This document shows, in pieces, positions 34,183-42,272 of a DNA stretch of 64,000 bases (positions are counted from its first letter, which is position 1; each line of letters opens with the position of its first letter). A model generated the notes under the pieces. The model had not been told where the DNA came from, did not search any database, and saw nothing but the letters and a program-made list of their open reading frames with translations. The position numbers and the translations under genes are program-made. The stretch is taken from assembly GCA_017465565.1 (NCBI GenBank), contig JAFTWA010000042.1, positions 30,958 to 94,957 of the forward strand, written 5' to 3'. The stretch is from Tyzzerella sp. GTDB lineage: Bacteria; Bacillota; Clostridia; Lachnospirales; Lachnospiraceae.

Positions 34183-35193
34183 ATGAAAAAGGTTGGGATT
34201 TTAGGTGCAGGAAGCTGGGGAACGGCCTTGGCACTATTACTGCACAGCAATGGACACGATGTTACTATCTGGTCTATTGACAAGAAGGAAGTGGAGATGC
34301 TTCAAACCGAGCGGGAGAATAGAGGGAAGCTCCCAGGCGTAAAACTGCCACTCGATATGAGCATCACAAATGATTTGGAAGAAGGTATGAAGGACAAGGA
34401 TTTCCTTGTGCTGGCAGTACCATCCATATTTACAAGAGGTACGGCAAGAAGTATGAAGCCATATATTAAGCCGGGACAGATGATTGTAAATGTGGCAAAA
34501 GGAATTGAGGAAAGTACGTTAATGACGCTATCTGAACAGATTGAGGAAGAACTCCCAGAAGCAGATGTTGCGGTACTTTCAGGACCAAGCCACGCAGAGG
34601 AAGTGGGAAGAGGTCTTCCAACTACATGCGTTGTTGGTGCAAGAACCAGAGAAACAGCAGAATATCTTCAAGAAGCATTTATGAATGAGGTGTTCCGTGT
34701 ATACACAAGCCCAGATATCTTAGGGATTGAGCTTGGCGGTTCACTGAAAAACGTAATTGCGCTTGCAGCAGGTATTGCAGATGGACTTGGCTATGGAGAT
34801 AATACAAAGGCAGCCTTAATCACACGTGGTATTGCAGAAATTACAAGACTCGGCGTGAAGATGGGAGGAAAGGCAGAAAGCTTTTCTGGACTGACAGGTA
34901 TTGGTGACCTTATCGTAACCTGTGCCAGCGTGCATAGCCGTAACCGTAAGGCAGGATACCTTATGGGACAGGGCAAGACCATGCAGGAAGCAATGGATGA
35001 AGTAAAGATGGTTGTAGAAGGTGTATATTCTGCAAAAGCTGCTATTAAATTAGCGGAGAAATACCAAGTATCTATGCCGATTATTGAGCAGGTGAACCGC
35101 GTCTTATTTGAAAATAAGAGTGCAAGTGAAGCTGTGAGAGAATTGATGCTAAGAGAAGGCAAGAGTGAACTCAATGTTCTTGATTGGGAATAG
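34183..35193 (+). CDS. gpsA: Glycerol-3-phosphate dehydrogenase [NAD(P)+]
   Basis: A 336-residue GpsA. The Rossmann motif GAGSWGTALA is at the N-terminus, followed by the VAKGIE, SGPSHAEEV and ELGGSLKNVIALAAGIADGLGYGDNTKAAL motifs with the catalytic Lys. It reduces DHAP to glycerol 3-phosphate for phospholipids and is placed 9 bp after plsY, its metabolic successor. Confidence 0.97.
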   Translation: MKKVGILGAGSWGTALALLLHSNGHDVTIWSIDKKEVEMLQTERENRGKLPGVKLPLDMSITNDLEEGMKDKDFLVLAVPSIFTRGTARSMKPYIKPGQMIVNVAKGIEESTLMTLSEQIEEELPEADVAVLSGPSHAEEVGRGLPTTCVVGARTRETAEYLQEAFMNEVFRVYTSPDILGIELGGSLKNVIALAAGIADGLGYGDNTKAALITRGIAEITRLGVKMGGKAESFSGLTGIGDLIVTCASVHSRNRKAGYLMGQGKTMQEAMDEVKMVVEGVYSAKAAIKLAEKYQVSMPIIEQVNRVLFENKSASEAVRELMLREGKSELNVLDWE

Positions 35194-35198
35194 AATGA

Positions 35199-35428
35199 AT
35201 GGGGCCTATAGAAAAAAATTAATGCTCCAGGCCCCAAAAAGTTGCTAAAACTTAGTGTTTTTATGCGAAAATTCCATATGATAAATTTTTATTTACTGAG
35301 GCCCCGCTTTTTTGTTAATTGCGGGGCCTCAAAGTGTAATTTTTCGCATATGGAAAAAACACTAAAAAAATGCGTACTTTAGTGACTTTTTGGGGCCGGG
35401 ATAATCAAAAATATTCTATAGGCCCCAT
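35199..35428. repeat. 230-bp nested palindrome (possible MITE-like or REP-like element)
   Basis: Three concentric inverted repeats share one centre: 15 bp outer (35199-35213 with 35414-35428), GGCCCCAAAAAGT with ACTTTTTGGGGCC (35230-35242 with 35385-35397), and GAGGCCCCGC with GCGGGGCCTC (35298-35307 with 35321-35330), with further partial pairing between. It begins five bases after the gpsA stop, encodes nothing, and could fold as one long hairpin that also ends the operon. It is different from the repeat at 28788 apart from a shared CATATGGAA word. Confidence 0.85.
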
Positions 35429-35446
35429 GAAATAATAATCCTCATG

Positions 35447-35475
35447 GAATATTTTATATACATGTTTCATAGATT
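35447..35475 (+). promoter_or_regulatory. Sigma-E-like sporulation promoter of spoIVA
   Basis: GAATATT (35447-35453) and CATAGATT (35468-35475), 14 bp apart, fit the mother-cell sigma-E pattern known from Bacillus (KMATATT / CATACAAT-like). It lies 28 bp before spoIVA, a known sigma-E target. Confidence 0.6.
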
Positions 35476-35502
35476 ATACAAGGATATGGTAGGAGGAATG
35501 CT

Positions 35503-36975
35503 ATGGAAGTATTTGATGTGTATAAAGATATTCAGGCGCGCACAGGCGGCGCAATTTATCTCGGAGTAGTGGGACCAGTTCGGACAGGAAAGTCCACATT
35601 TATCAAACGTTTTATGGATTTAATGGTTTTACCCAAAATGGAAGATATAAATGCGAGAGAACGGGCAAAGGATGAACTTCCACAGTCTGCATCTGGTAAA
35701 ACAGTGATGACCGCAGAACCGAAGTTTGTTCCAAAAGAAGCGGCAGAAATCTGCCTTATGGATGATGTGAAAGTGAAGATTCGGCTAGTGGATTGCGTTG
35801 GATATATGGTAGAAGGTGCATCGGGTCATATGGAAAATGGTGAGGAACGAAAGGTAAAGACGCCTTGGTTCGAACATGAAATTCCATTTACAAAGGCAGC
35901 AAGTGTAGGAACTCAGAAGGTAATTCGTGACCATGCAACAATCGGAATTGTTGTAACAACCGACGGCAGTATTGGAGAATTAAGAAGAGAGAATTATATT
36001 GCTGCAGAAGAAAAGACCATACGTGAACTTCAAAATATGGGAAAACCTTTTATTGTCCTTGTAAATTCCCAAAAACCATACAGTCCAGAGGCGAAGCAGG
36101 TTGTGGAATACTTGAAATCTCAGTACGGCGTATCTGCAATGGCAGTAAACTGTGAGCAGCTCAGAGAAGAAGATATTCATCACATTATGGAAAGAGTATT
36201 GTTTGAATTTCCTGTTTCTGAGATTCAGTTTTACATACCAAAATGGGTAGAAATGTTACCGAGAACTCATAAAATAAAAATGGAAATTCTGCATTATATC
36301 AAAGGGCTGCTGGGCCAAATGCTGGAAATTAAAGACGCCGTAAAAGGAATCGATAAGCCTGAAAATACCTGCATGAAGGATGTGCGAATTGAAGAGATTG
36401 CCATGGACACAGGATGCGTGCGGGTCGGCATTCAGGTAGAAGAGAAGTTCTATTACGAAATGCTCAGTGAGCTTGTTGGTACAGCAATCGAAAATGAATA
36501 TGAGTTAGTGCGTATGATGAAAGAACTTTCTGAAATGCGAAGAGAATATGAGGATGTCAGGGGCGCGATGGAATCTGTGAAGATGAAAGGCTATGGTGTG
36601 GTGAATCCAAGAAAAGAAGAGATTCATCTGGATGAACCAGTCATTATCAAGCAAGGAAATAAGTTCGGCGTGAAGATTCGCTCCGAAGCACCGTCGATTC
36701 ATATGATTCGTGCCAACATTGAGACGGAGATTGCTCCGATTGTGGGAAGCGAACAGCAGGCAAATGATTTGGTTCGTTTTATCAAACAGGAGAGTGAGTC
36801 GGAGAAAGGAATCTGGGGTACCAATATCTTCGGTAAGTCAATCGAAGAACTGGTTACGGATGGTATGCGTAGCAAACTAATGATGATTAATGACGAAAGT
36901 CAAGTGAAACTTCAGGATACCATGCAGAAAATTGTGAACGATAGCAATGGTGGAATGGTATGTATCATTATTTGA
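35503..36975 (+). CDS. spoIVA: Stage IV sporulation protein A (spore coat basement ATPase)
   Basis: A 490-residue SpoIVA of normal length. It is a TRAFAC-type ATPase that polymerises around the forespore as the base of the coat. Walker A is G24PVRTGKS31; the domain includes LVDCVGYMVEGA and TTDGSIGE; the protein ends with a hydrophobic GGMVCIII tail typical of the family. Strong evidence that the organism forms endospores. Followed by a terminator at 37047. Confidence 0.97.
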   Translation: MEVFDVYKDIQARTGGAIYLGVVGPVRTGKSTFIKRFMDLMVLPKMEDINARERAKDELPQSASGKTVMTAEPKFVPKEAAEICLMDDVKVKIRLVDCVGYMVEGASGHMENGEERKVKTPWFEHEIPFTKAASVGTQKVIRDHATIGIVVTTDGSIGELRRENYIAAEEKTIRELQNMGKPFIVLVNSQKPYSPEAKQVVEYLKSQYGVSAMAVNCEQLREEDIHHIMERVLFEFPVSEIQFYIPKWVEMLPRTHKIKMEILHYIKGLLGQMLEIKDAVKGIDKPENTCMKDVRIEEIAMDTGCVRVGIQVEEKFYYEMLSELVGTAIENEYELVRMMKELSEMRREYEDVRGAMESVKMKGYGVVNPRKEEIHLDEPVIIKQGNKFGVKIRSEAPSIHMIRANIETEIAPIVGSEQQANDLVRFIKQESESEKGIWGTNIFGKSIEELVTDGMRSKLMMINDESQVKLQDTMQKIVNDSNGGMVCIII

Positions 36976-37046
36976 AAATAATATCCTAAATGGCAGTAGA
37001 TTGTGAAACGCAAGAAACTTTAATGTAAAATGAATTTAAGGTGGGT

Positions 37047-37083
37047 AGAGTTGTTCGTAAAAGAGCAACTCTCTTTTGTTTTT
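37047..37083 (+). terminator. Terminator after spoIVA
   Basis: AGAGTTGTTC/GAGCAACTCT (37047-37056 with 37063-37072, one G-U pair), six-base loop, then CTTTTGTTTTT. Confidence 0.85.
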
Positions 37084-37128
37084 AGAAGTTTAAACAAAAT
37101 ACGCAAAAATTAGCAGTAATGCGCAAAA

Positions 37129-37169
37129 ACCATATGATTTGTTGATTTCAAAATATGGTGTAGTATAAT
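37129..37169 (+). promoter_or_regulatory. Promoter of the glycerophosphodiesterase operon with flanking dyad
   Basis: TTGATT (37142-37147) and a perfect TATAAT (37164-37169), spacing 16. The dyad ACCATAT-N17-ATATGGT (37129-37135 and 37153-37159) straddles the -35, a possible operator. Confidence 0.6.
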
Positions 37170-37218
37170 TATTTTATCAAAAAGTAACAGAGAATACTTT
37201 AGACACGGGAGGAACGAC

Positions 37219-37953
37219 ATGAAGAAGATTTTAGTAGAAGGACACAGAGGATACTGTGCAAAATACCCTGAAAACACAATGATTTCTTTTGAAGCTGCCA
37301 TGGATTTGGGCGTTGATGCGATTGAGTTTGATGTTTGGCTTACGGCAGATAAAGTGCCGGTGTTGCTTCATGACGGAAATTGTAAACGTACATGTGGAGT
37401 AGACGTACATGTAAGAGATTTGACTTTAGAGGAAGTGAAGAAACTTTCTGCACACTATGAAGAAAAATTCGGCGATGAATTTAAGGGCAAAGGAATTCAG
37501 ATTCCTACACTTGAAGAATTATTAATATCACGTGCCATTAAACGACCAGACCTTATGTTGGGTGTAGAAATCAAAGAATATACAGAAGAAAATGTTGATA
37601 TTACGGTTGCATTGTTGAAAAAATATGGTGTATTTGACAAGTGTTTCTTCTATGCATTTAATTCACGTATTATCAAGTACTTAAAAACAAAATATGATGC
37701 CCGCACCATGGGATATCCTGATTTCCAAATGGGAGAATATGAAGAAGATACCTATTCATACTACTGTGAATTGGGCTTGGGATTAGGCTTCGTAAAATCT
37801 GAAATTTTCCCTATTTATGAAGCAAAGAAATTACCTATGCATATGTATTGTGCAGATACAGAGGAAGATGTTAAAATGTGTATTGAAAAGGGCGCAGATT
37901 TGATTACTGCAAACGACCCAACTGCACTTATGAAAGTATTAGGAAGAATTTAA
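37219..37953 (+). CDS. Glycerophosphodiester phosphodiesterase
   Basis: A 244-residue cytosolic GDPD TIM-barrel enzyme. Catalytic motifs are EGHRGYCAKYPENT (His-Arg and Glu-Asn), IEFDVW (Glu, Asp), LLHD (His) and a late GVEIKE and MYCADTEEDV. It hydrolyses glycerophosphodiesters to glycerol 3-phosphate and an alcohol. No signal peptide, so it acts on imported or internal substrate. The following isomerase-like gene starts 13 bp later. Confidence 0.9.
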   Translation: MKKILVEGHRGYCAKYPENTMISFEAAMDLGVDAIEFDVWLTADKVPVLLHDGNCKRTCGVDVHVRDLTLEEVKKLSAHYEEKFGDEFKGKGIQIPTLEELLISRAIKRPDLMLGVEIKEYTEENVDITVALLKKYGVFDKCFFYAFNSRIIKYLKTKYDARTMGYPDFQMGEYEEDTYSYYCELGLGLGFVKSEIFPIYEAKKLPMHMYCADTEEDVKMCIEKGADLITANDPTALMKVLGRI

Positions 37954-37966
37954 GAGGAGTGATGAT

Positions 37967-38896
37967 ATGCAACCATCTACAACGACAGGTGTATGTTTAC
38001 GTAGTTGCGGGAATCCGCTTTTGAACGACTATGAAGAAACCGTGCAAAGACTTTACAATGCAGGGTATCGCGTACTTGATTTCGCATTTGTTTTACATAA
38101 TTATTCGAATTATATCTTAAGAGAAGATGACTGGCAGCAGAGAATTGACCGCGTTGCAAATCTTGCAGCGAAGCTTGGTGTGACCTTTTCACAGAGCCAT
38201 CTGCCATATGTGACAGATACACAGTTCGACGCTGACAGAAATTTTGAAAAGCCAGGATATATGGAGTACTTTAAAGAGTGTACCCGCAGAGCATATATTT
38301 CAAGTGGGATGCTTGGAGTGCGCTATGCTACAGCACATCCACTCAGTTTTCAAGAGTACAACTATGAGGAAGGGGTTACTTTAGAAAAGAATCATGAATT
38401 TTTTGATGAGTTTGTAGAACTTGGTATCAAACACAATGTTGGTACAGCATTCGAAAATATGCTTCCACCATTAGACCGCCGTTTTCCAGATCGCTACTGT
38501 ACACATTATGACCAATTAATACGTCTAATTGACAGTTATAATGATCCAATGGTAGCTGCGTGCTGGGATACTGGTCATGCAAATATCCGTGGGCTAGACC
38601 AGGTAATGGCACTTCGTAAGCTTGGACATAGAGTGAAAAACTTACATATCAATGACAATCATAATTGCAATCGAGACGAACATTTGCAGCCTTTCATGGG
38701 GTATATCGATTGGTTTAAAGTGATTCCTGCATTGGCAGAGATTGGCTATGATGGAGATATGACCTACGAGACAAATCAAGTGGGTATCAAGGCAAGAGAT
38801 GAACTGCAGGATGCATTTATGCGTTTGACCTATGAAAATGGATGTTATCTTGTAAAAATATTTGAAGAAGCAAAGAAAAAGTTAGAAGTAAAATAA
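37967..38896 (+). CDS. Sugar phosphate isomerase/epimerase family protein
   Basis: A 309-residue xylose isomerase-like TIM barrel. Metal ligands appear in order: His in YATAHPLS, Glu in AFENMLPP, Asp/His in WDTGHAN, His in NLHINDNH and Glu in MTYETNQ. It is only distantly like the family member at 4338. The GAGGAGTGATG upstream supports ATG 37967. Substrate unknown; the neighbour GDPD suggests a link to polyol phosphates such as an inositol or sugar-alcohol derivative, which is inference. Confidence 0.82.
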   Translation: MQPSTTTGVCLRSCGNPLLNDYEETVQRLYNAGYRVLDFAFVLHNYSNYILREDDWQQRIDRVANLAAKLGVTFSQSHLPYVTDTQFDADRNFEKPGYMEYFKECTRRAYISSGMLGVRYATAHPLSFQEYNYEEGVTLEKNHEFFDEFVELGIKHNVGTAFENMLPPLDRRFPDRYCTHYDQLIRLIDSYNDPMVAACWDTGHANIRGLDQVMALRKLGHRVKNLHINDNHNCNRDEHLQPFMGYIDWFKVIPALAEIGYDGDMTYETNQVGIKARDELQDAFMRLTYENGCYLVKIFEEAKKKLEVK

Positions 38897-38912
38897 ATCA
38901 TTAGATATCGTA

Positions 38913-39183
38913 AGGGCTCTTGCAAAATAAAATAATAAAAATCAGAATATGAGATTTTATCCACCACATTTCGTGGTGGTTTTTTTGTGCAATCGCAAGA
39001 CATTCCGAGACCGTTTTCCATATACAATATTTTGGATGCTCCACGGATGGAAAAACTTTGATTTGAATGCGTTTATCTCTATTTTTAGGCAGTTTTTTCC
39101 ATATGCAAGATAATTCGTCTCAAATGCAAAAGCTTTCGAGGAAAGTCTTTGCATGGTGAAGTGATTTTTTTGTATAGAGAAAA
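38913..39183 (+). repeat. Third, diverged copy of the terminator-bearing repeat
   Basis: It aligns throughout with the left arm of the palindrome at 28788 (same orientation), sharing TTGCAAAATAAA, the CCACCAC hairpin, GGATGGAA, TTTTTAGGC, CAAGATAATT and GCATGGTGAAG words, at clearly lower identity. It ends inside the reading frame of a helix-turn-helix gene remnant. Confidence 0.82.
38961..38986 (+). terminator. Repeat-borne terminator, third copy
   Basis: CCACCAC/GTGGTGG (38961-38967 with 38973-38979), then seven T. It ends the GDPD-isomerase operon. Confidence 0.88.
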
Positions 39184-39191
39184 TTCAAGCG

Positions 39192-39389
39192 ATGATAGAC
39201 GCAAGAAAACAGCAAAATATCACGCAAAAGGAGTTGTCCGAAAAAACTGGAATTACGCAAGCAGATATCAGTAGAATTGAGAACGGAACAAGAAATCCCA
39301 GTTTGGAAATGGTAAAGAGGTTAGCAAAGGGATTAGGAATGCGATTAAAATTAGAGCTGATTCCAAATACAGAGCTGCAAAGAAAATAA
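39192..39389 (+). pseudogene. XRE helix-turn-helix (HigA-like antitoxin), 5' truncated
   Basis: A 65-codon reading frame encodes an XRE domain (ITQKELSEKTGITQADISRIENG) ending in LAKGLGMRLKLEL, like C-terminal parts of HigA-type antitoxins, which are usually about 100 residues. There is no ribosome binding site. In the same frame just upstream, codons for KIQA precede the Met, as in the intact family (IIQAMIDARK), before the sequence turns into the repeat copy and a stop at 39162-39164. So the 5' part has been replaced by the repeat, and no toxin gene is adjacent. It may still be translated from ATG 39192, but I judge it a remnant. Confidence 0.65.
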
Positions 39390-39404
39390 ATCATTAGACA
39401 AAAA

Positions 39405-39439
39405 GAGCACTTGCTAAAATATAGCAGGTGCTCTTTTTT
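39405..39439. terminator. Bidirectional terminator
   Basis: GAGCACTTGCT/AGCAGGTGCTC (39405-39415 with 39423-39433, one mismatch or wobble), with T6 on the plus side and five T on the minus side. It lies directly after the stop of the AraC gene on the minus strand. Confidence 0.85.
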
Positions 39440-39440
39440 A

Positions 39441-40259
39441 TTATTTGTAATTGCGGTAATCTTTTGGTGATTTGCCAACCCGTTTCTTGAAATACTTTGA
39501 AAAGTAGTACTGGTCGGTAAATCCTAACTGTAGTGCGATATCTTGAATGCTGACCAAGGATCCCCGCAGCATAACCTTTGCCATCTCAATGCGCTGCTGG
39601 TTCAGGTACTCATACGGTGGTACGCCATAGGCATGGCGGAAACTTCGTATGGTCTGGGATGTGGAAAGGTGGGTAATGCTGTTGCATTTATCCAGTGTCA
39701 AGTTCTCTTCCAAATGATTGTCGATATACTGCTTCAGTTCCACGATATTCTCTGGAATGTCAGAGAACTTATTGTCTGCAGAAAGTGTCTGGCGAAGAAA
39801 CTGACAAAGCTTCACAAAAACGACAAAACAGCGGTCGTACATGGTATCCAGGTCTGTGGCCTCCGCGTAGGCAATCTTATGTATCTGCTTTAAGTAATCT
39901 GAGATATCAAGATTTGGAAACATCATTGAGTTATGCAGGCCGTAGGCGTCCAAAACTTCTGATGGCAGGTCGCCAAGCACATTAATCCATATCTTCACCC
40001 AAGGCTCTTCCGAATCGGAATAGTAGTCATGATACTCACCTTTGCGCAGTAAATAAGAATCGCCGGCAGAAGGGTAAAAAGTTCCAGAGGAAGTAGTTAC
40101 GGTTCCTTTTCCAGAAATTACATATTCAAAGACATTGATGTGGCCGACTGGTCTGGTCATGTGATAAGTATCATCACAGTAGGATATGCCTAAGGATTCG
40201 ATAGAAAAAGGCATATCATCATCATTTTGATTTAAAAATACTTTTACATCTTCTCTCAT
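39441..40259 (-). CDS. AraC-family transcriptional regulator
   Basis: A 272-residue regulator with an N-terminal cupin-like sensor domain (residues about 20-130, HINVFEYVISGKGTVTT.. GDSYLLRKGEYHDYYSD) and a C-terminal AraC domain with two helix-turn-helix units (LSTSQTIRSFRHAYGVPPYEYLNQQRIEMA and IQDIALQLGFTDQYYFSKYFKKRVGKSPKDYR). Such proteins activate glycan-use operons on binding a sugar. It is divergent from the GH2 gene across 243 bp rich in dyads, so it most likely controls the operon starting at 40503. Confidence 0.9.
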   Translation of the reverse strand: MREDVKVFLNQNDDDMPFSIESLGISYCDDTYHMTRPVGHINVFEYVISGKGTVTTSSGTFYPSAGDSYLLRKGEYHDYYSDSEEPWVKIWINVLGDLPSEVLDAYGLHNSMMFPNLDISDYLKQIHKIAYAEATDLDTMYDRCFVVFVKLCQFLRQTLSADNKFSDIPENIVELKQYIDNHLEENLTLDKCNSITHLSTSQTIRSFRHAYGVPPYEYLNQQRIEMAKVMLRGSLVSIQDIALQLGFTDQYYFSKYFKKRVGKSPKDYRNYK

Positions 40260-40323
40260 GCGTATATTCTCCTATTTTTGCTTCTATTCTACATTGGTAC
40301 GTAAATATTGCGATGTTAAAATT

Positions 40324-40449
40324 TATATATCGATATACACAAAAAAGAAGGCACGGTTTGCAGAAAATTGGGAATAATGCCCAACGGATTCGCAACTTTT
40401 GGAGCGCTCCCAGTTTTTTGCATTGTGTCGCTTTCGATAAGTGTATAAT
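40324..40449. promoter_or_regulatory. AraC/GH2 intergenic control region
   Basis: The 243-bp gap holds TATATCGATATA (40326-40337), a 15-bp imperfect inverted pair (40359-40373 with 40408-40422, 12 of 15 matching), the perfect palindrome GGAGCGCTCC (40401-40410) and a TATAAT -10 at 40444-40449 for the GH2 operon. No good -35 stands at 17 bp, as expected for an activator-dependent promoter. Confidence 0.5.
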
Positions 40450-40502
40450 AGCACTATTGTTTAAAAAAATCAAATGGACAATATTGGGATTGGAGAGACA
40501 AA

Positions 40503-42257
40503 ATGCGCATGATACCGAGAAAAGAATACCCGCGTCCGCAGTTTGTTAGAACAGAATGGTTAAATTTGAACGGAGAATGGGAGTTTGAGATAGACCATTC
40601 AGTTAGCGGAAAAGCGCGCAGATTATACGAAAAAGAACATTTGGAAGGGAAAATTATAGTTCCTTTCTGTCCAGAAAGTAAATTATCTGGAGTTGAATTC
40701 ACCGATTTTATGAACTGTGTATGGTATCGCAGGGAAGTGGAACTTCCAAAAAGTTGGATACAGGATATACAGGGAAAGGGTGAGAGAGTTAACCTTCACT
40801 TCGGAGCAGTAGATTATTGCACTACCGTTTATGTGAATGGAAAAGAAGTGGGAGTCCATAAGGGAGGCTATTCTTCTTTTACAATGGATATTACCGAATA
40901 CATAGAGACAGAAAAAGATAATGTAATTACCGTTTGTGCCGAAGATGATGTACGAAGTGGAAAACAGCCGGGAGGAAAGCAAAGTGCCGAGCACGGTTCT
41001 TTTGGATGTTTCTATACAAGAGTAACGGGAATATGGCAGACTGTGTGGCTTGAGAAGGTTCCTAAGAATCATATCAGGTCTATTCGTATTTATCCGGATA
41101 TTGAAAACACAAGAGTTAGAATTCACGCTGACACAGTTGGAGGCGGAACGTTAACAGCAAAAGCTAGTTATGAAGGAATCCCAATGGGAGAAGCAAGTGT
41201 AAAGGTGATAGACGGCACAACCGATGTGATGCTTGATTTGAAAGAAAAGCACTTGTGGGAGTTAGGAGAAGGAAGACTGTATGACCTGACACTTACCTTT
41301 GGTGATGATTATGTTGTCAGCTATTTCGGTCTTCGAAATGTACGCATGGACGGACTGAAATTCCTGCTAAATGGCGAAAGCGCATTCCAAAGACTGGTAT
41401 TAGACCAAGGCTACTATCCAGACGGCATCTATACTGCGCCGACAGAAGAGGAAATGATTCGGGACATTGAAATTTCTCTGGCAGCAGGATTTAACGGAGC
41501 AAGACTTCACGAAAAAGCATTTGAACCAAGATTCTTGTATCACTGTGACAGACTTGGTTATATGGTATGGGGTGAACATGCCAACTGGAATTTGAACACA
41601 TCAGACTATCAAGCCTATGAGTCATTTATTCCAGAATGGATAGAAATCGTAGAAAGAGATTTTAACCACCCATCGATTGTGGCGTGGTGTCCACTCAATG
41701 AGACATGGAACTTTAAGGGAAAACAACAAGTGGATTCTCTTGTGGAAACAGTTTACACGGTAACAAAGTTAATGGACCAGACCCGTCCATGTGTTGACAG
41801 CAGTGGCAATTATCATGTGAAAACGGATATCTTTGATTTACATGATTACGACCAGAATCCAGAAACCTTCCGCGAAAGATATGATGCATTTTTAAAAGAA
41901 GATTTCTTGGATGTAGATTATAACATTTTGGCAAACGACAGAGTTCCAGGCAGACAGGTTTATAGAGGAGAGCCTGTATGTATCAGTGAATATGGTGGAA
42001 TCAAGTGGGATGCTGATGGCGGTATGGAAAGCTGGGGCTATGGCAATGCACCGAAGAGCAAAGAAGAATTTTTGGAACGATATAAGGCACTAACGGAAGC
42101 ACTCTTAAATAATGAAAAGATATTTGGATTCTGTTACACCCAGTTATATGACGTAGAGCAGGAGAAGAATGGTTTATATACCTACGGGCGCGAACCGAAA
42201 TTCGATATGGAGATTATAAAACAAATCAACATGGCAAAAGCCGCAATAGAAAAATAA
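40503..42257 (+). CDS. Glycoside hydrolase family 2 enzyme (beta-galactosidase/glucuronidase clan)
   Basis: A 584-residue GH2 protein without signal peptide, so it acts in the cytoplasm. Domain order is jelly-roll sugar-binding (YPRPQFVRTEWLNLNGEWEFEID), Ig-like domain, and TIM barrel. The acid/base Glu400 lies in PLNETW and the nucleophile Glu496 in ISEYGG. It is short (no C-terminal domains 4-5 as in LacZ), resembling the compact GH2 forms of gut Firmicutes. It is the first gene of the long surface/uptake operon and would cleave the imported oligosaccharide. Exact sugar unknown. Confidence 0.9.
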   Translation: MRMIPRKEYPRPQFVRTEWLNLNGEWEFEIDHSVSGKARRLYEKEHLEGKIIVPFCPESKLSGVEFTDFMNCVWYRREVELPKSWIQDIQGKGERVNLHFGAVDYCTTVYVNGKEVGVHKGGYSSFTMDITEYIETEKDNVITVCAEDDVRSGKQPGGKQSAEHGSFGCFYTRVTGIWQTVWLEKVPKNHIRSIRIYPDIENTRVRIHADTVGGGTLTAKASYEGIPMGEASVKVIDGTTDVMLDLKEKHLWELGEGRLYDLTLTFGDDYVVSYFGLRNVRMDGLKFLLNGESAFQRLVLDQGYYPDGIYTAPTEEEMIRDIEISLAAGFNGARLHEKAFEPRFLYHCDRLGYMVWGEHANWNLNTSDYQAYESFIPEWIEIVERDFNHPSIVAWCPLNETWNFKGKQQVDSLVETVYTVTKLMDQTRPCVDSSGNYHVKTDIFDLHDYDQNPETFRERYDAFLKEDFLDVDYNILANDRVPGRQVYRGEPVCISEYGGIKWDADGGMESWGYGNAPKSKEEFLERYKALTEALLNNEKIFGFCYTQLYDVEQEKNGLYTYGREPKFDMEIIKQINMAKAAIEK

Positions 42258-42272
42258 AGAAGGAGGGAAAAA

